Shown here piece by piece: positions 5,490-7,446 of a stretch of DNA of 7,446 bases. The stretch lies in assembly GCA_937951455.1 (NCBI GenBank), contig CALFBU010000200.1, forward strand, positions 1 through 7,446. Reading direction: 5' to 3'. The first letter of the stretch is position 1; every line of letters starts with the position of its first letter. The stretch comes from an uncultured Rhizobiaceae group bacterium. Lineage in GTDB: Bacteria; Pseudomonadota; Alphaproteobacteria; Rhizobiales; Rhizobiaceae. The position numbers were made by a program, and so were the translations under genes. The notes beneath the pieces were generated by a model. The model made no database searches. It worked only from the letters and a program-made list of their open reading frames with translations, and had not been told where the DNA came from.

Positions 5490-7446
5490 TTGAAGTTTAA
5501 CAAGCTCCGCCTCCTTGGTTTCAAGTCATTTGTAGAACCAACTGAATTTCTTATCGAAAATGGTTTGACTGGCGTTGTTGGACCCAATGGGTGTGGCAAG
5601 TCCAACCTGGTGGAAGCGCTGCGCTGGATTATGGGTGAAAACTCATACAAAAACATGCGCGCATCAGCCATGGACGATGTGATTTTTTCCGGTTCGGGCA
5701 ACCGTCCCGCAAGAAACACTGCAGAAGTTTCGCTCTTTCTTGATAATGCGGACAGAACCGCACCAGCCGCCTTTAACGACGCAGACGAACTACAGGTTTC
5801 ACGCCGTATTGAGCGCGAATCAGGCTCCGTTTATCGCATCAATGGCAAGGATGTTCGCGCAAAAGACGTGCAACTCTTGTTTGCAGATGCTTCAACAGGT
5901 GCCAGATCGCCTTCGATGGTCGGGCAGGGGCGCATCGGAGAATTAATCTCCGCGAAGCCCGTTGCAAGACGCGCATTGCTGGAAGAAGCTGCAGGTATTT
6001 CCGGCCTTCACTCCAGACGTCATGAAGCAGAACTGCGCCTTCGTGCAGCTGAAACAAATCTGGAGCGCCTTGATGACGTTGTAGGTCAGCTTGAAAGCCA
6101 ACTTGAAAGCTTGAAGCGCCAAGCAAGACAGGCAAATCGCTATAGAAACCTCTCAGGTGACATCCGCAAAACAGAAGCGCTTTTATTTCACCTTCGTTGG
6201 GTTGCAGCAAAAACGAGTGAGGCAGAAGCTGAAAGTGCCCTGTCAGCCTTTAATCTGGCAATGGGGGAGCGTGCTGAGATACAAGCAAACTTTGCCAAGG
6301 TTGAAGCCATTGCAGCACAAAAACTGCCGGGTCTTCGTGATGAAGAGGCAAAAACAGCAGCAGTCTTGCAGCGATTGCAAATTGCCAAGGGGCAAATGGA
6401 AGAAGAAGTTGCGCGTCTTGAAGGTCGCAAGAGTGAGCTTGAAAGCCGCCTTAGCCAGCTTGAAAACGATCTGAAACGTGAAGAGCATATTGTCGAAGAT
6501 AACAAGCTTACCATCGTAAACCTTGATGGTGAACAAGCGGAACTTGAAGAGGCGAGTCGCCGTGTTGGCGAGACGGAAGCAAAATCAAAAGAAGAATTGA
6601 CAGCCGCAACTAATGCGCTTGGCAAAAGTGAAGCGGCATTTTCTGATCTCACCGTAAAACTCGCAGATGAAAATGCACGTCGCACTCAACTCCAAAGAAC
6701 ATTGGAAGAGGCCAGAACCCGCAAAAACAAAATTGACGAACAAGCCAAAACGGTTGAGTCGGATTTGGCTGAGATTACCGCTGAAATTTCAGGACTGGAA
6801 GGTCCAGCCGCAAAACAGGAAGAAGTCACAAGACTTGAGGGTTTAACGCAAACCATTGAGGCTGCATTGACTGCCGCGGAACAATCGACGCAAAATGCAC
6901 GTGTTTCAGAACAAGAAGCACGCAAACCACTGGAAGCAGCAGAAGGCAGCTTGCGTGAAATCGAAACAGAAGCACGTACACTGCGTCAAATTTTAAATCG
7001 TGGTGGTGAAGATTTGTTCCCGGCCGTTGTTGAGCGCATGGATGTTGAGCCTGGCTATGAAGCAGCCCTTGGTGCAGCGCTTGGCGAAGACCTTGATATT
7101 TCTATTGAAGAGACAGCACCGGTTCATTGGGGCATTGCAGGCGATGGTTCACAAGATCCAAGTCTACCAGAAGGTGTTAAGCGATTGAGTAGTCTTGTCA
7201 AAGCGCCGATGGAGCTTTCTCGCAGACTGGCACAAATAGGCGTGGTTGATAAAGCGCAAGGCGATGCAATTGCGAAACTTTTAAAGCCGGGTCAGCGTAT
7301 CGTTTCCATTGAAGGCGATTTATGGCGTTGGGACGGATTTGTTGCAAGTGCAGAAGCGCCAACCGCTGCAGCGCTAAGGCTGGATCAAAAGAACAGATTA
7401 ATCGAGCTTGATAAAGCATCCTTGGAAGCGCGTGAACAAGTAAATG
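5490..7446 (+). CDS. smc: Chromosome segregation protein SMC, N-terminal part (3' end outside window)
   Basis: I translated 652 codons from TTG 5490 with no stop or frameshift. The protein opens with KFNKLRLLGFKSFVEPTEF, the usual SMC head start. Walker A is GPNGCGKS at residues 31-38, with Lys37 and Ser38 as nucleotide ligands. The Q-loop lies in VGQGRIGELI with Gln146, followed by RALLEEAAGISGLHSRRHEAE. From about 165 to 505 runs a long Glu/Lys/Arg/Ala/Leu-rich coiled coil. The hinge domain starts near residue 510 (LFPAVVERMDVEPGYEAALGAAL) and includes LKPGQRIVSIEGDLWRWDGF, typical of alphaproteobacterial SMC; the returning coil begins near the window end. Full-length SMC is about 1,150 residues, so the ABC signature and Walker B are not seen. 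Family knowledge: SMC dimers with ScpA/ScpB extrude DNA loops and help origin segregation. The rare TTG start may hold down translation, offset by a strong Shine-Dalgarno sequence. Confidence 0.97.
   Translation, partial: MKFNKLRLLGFKSFVEPTEFLIENGLTGVVGPNGCGKSNLVEALRWIMGENSYKNMRASAMDDVIFSGSGNRPARNTAEVSLFLDNADRTAPAAFNDADELQVSRRIERESGSVYRINGKDVRAKDVQLLFADASTGARSPSMVGQGRIGELISAKPVARRALLEEAAGISGLHSRRHEAELRLRAAETNLERLDDVVGQLESQLESLKRQARQANRYRNLSGDIRKTEALLFHLRWVAAKTSEAEAESALSAFNLAMGERAEIQANFAKVEAIAAQKLPGLRDEEAKTAAVLQRLQIAKGQMEEEVARLEGRKSELESRLSQLENDLKREEHIVEDNKLTIVNLDGEQAELEEASRRVGETEAKSKEELTAATNALGKSEAAFSDLTVKLADENARRTQLQRTLEEARTRKNKIDEQAKTVESDLAEITAEISGLEGPAAKQEEVTRLEGLTQTIEAALTAAEQSTQNARVSEQEARKPLEAAEGSLREIETEARTLRQILNRGGEDLFPAVVERMDVEPGYEAALGAALGEDLDISIEETAPVHWGIAGDGSQDPSLPEGVKRLSSLVKAPMELSRRLAQIGVVDKAQGDAIAKLLKPGQRIVSIEGDLWRWDGFVASAEAPTAAALRLDQKNRLIELDKASLEAREQVN

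Noticed and set aside
6188..6685. Minus-strand reading frame of 165 codons opposite smc
   Set aside because: Ser/Arg/Ala-rich product typical of the antisense of a coiled-coil gene; the plus strand encodes conserved SMC throughout.

Overview
The window looks like chromosomal DNA of an alphaproteobacterium, most likely of the order Hyphomicrobiales (Rhizobiales). It carries a CcrM-type cell-cycle methyltransferase, MutY, a DciA/DUF721 protein, a DsbA-family oxidoreductase and an SMC protein of alphaproteobacterial type side by side. This set is, from memory, a familiar neighbourhood in that order. Base composition looks moderate, lower than in Brucella or Rhizobium, so a marine relative is a reasonable guess but no more than that.

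Layout: 1-994 (+) is the 3' part of ccrM, entered inside its DPPY catalytic motif. 1003-2904 (-) is a secreted protein with DUF11 repeats that converges on ccrM and is the only clearly accessory gene. 2987-4072 (-) is mutY. 4110-4637 (+) is a DUF721/DciA-like gene, divergent from mutY. 4749-5390 (+) is a DsbA-family thiol-disulfide oxidoreductase with a twin-arginine-like signal peptide. 5441-5472 is a strong intrinsic terminator. 5490-7446 (+) is the first half of smc, starting at TTG and running off the window. No tRNA, rRNA, CRISPR array, insertion sequence or transposase remnant was seen. No gene-free stretch exceeds 111 bp.

Four of the six genes serve chromosome care: ccrM methylates GANTC after replication, mutY repairs A:8-oxoG mispairs, the DciA-like protein probably helps load replicative helicase, and smc compacts and segregates DNA. 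The DsbA-like protein and the DUF11 protein act in the envelope or outside the cell.

I found no convincing undescribed system. The points most worth a second look are the DUF11 gene, whose last repeat breaks off beside the ccrM stop codon; the DUF11 upstream region, which holds a 26-bp dyad and the only intergenic GANTC site; and the smc leader, where a perfect terminator sits 3 nt before the Shine-Dalgarno sequence of a TTG-started gene.
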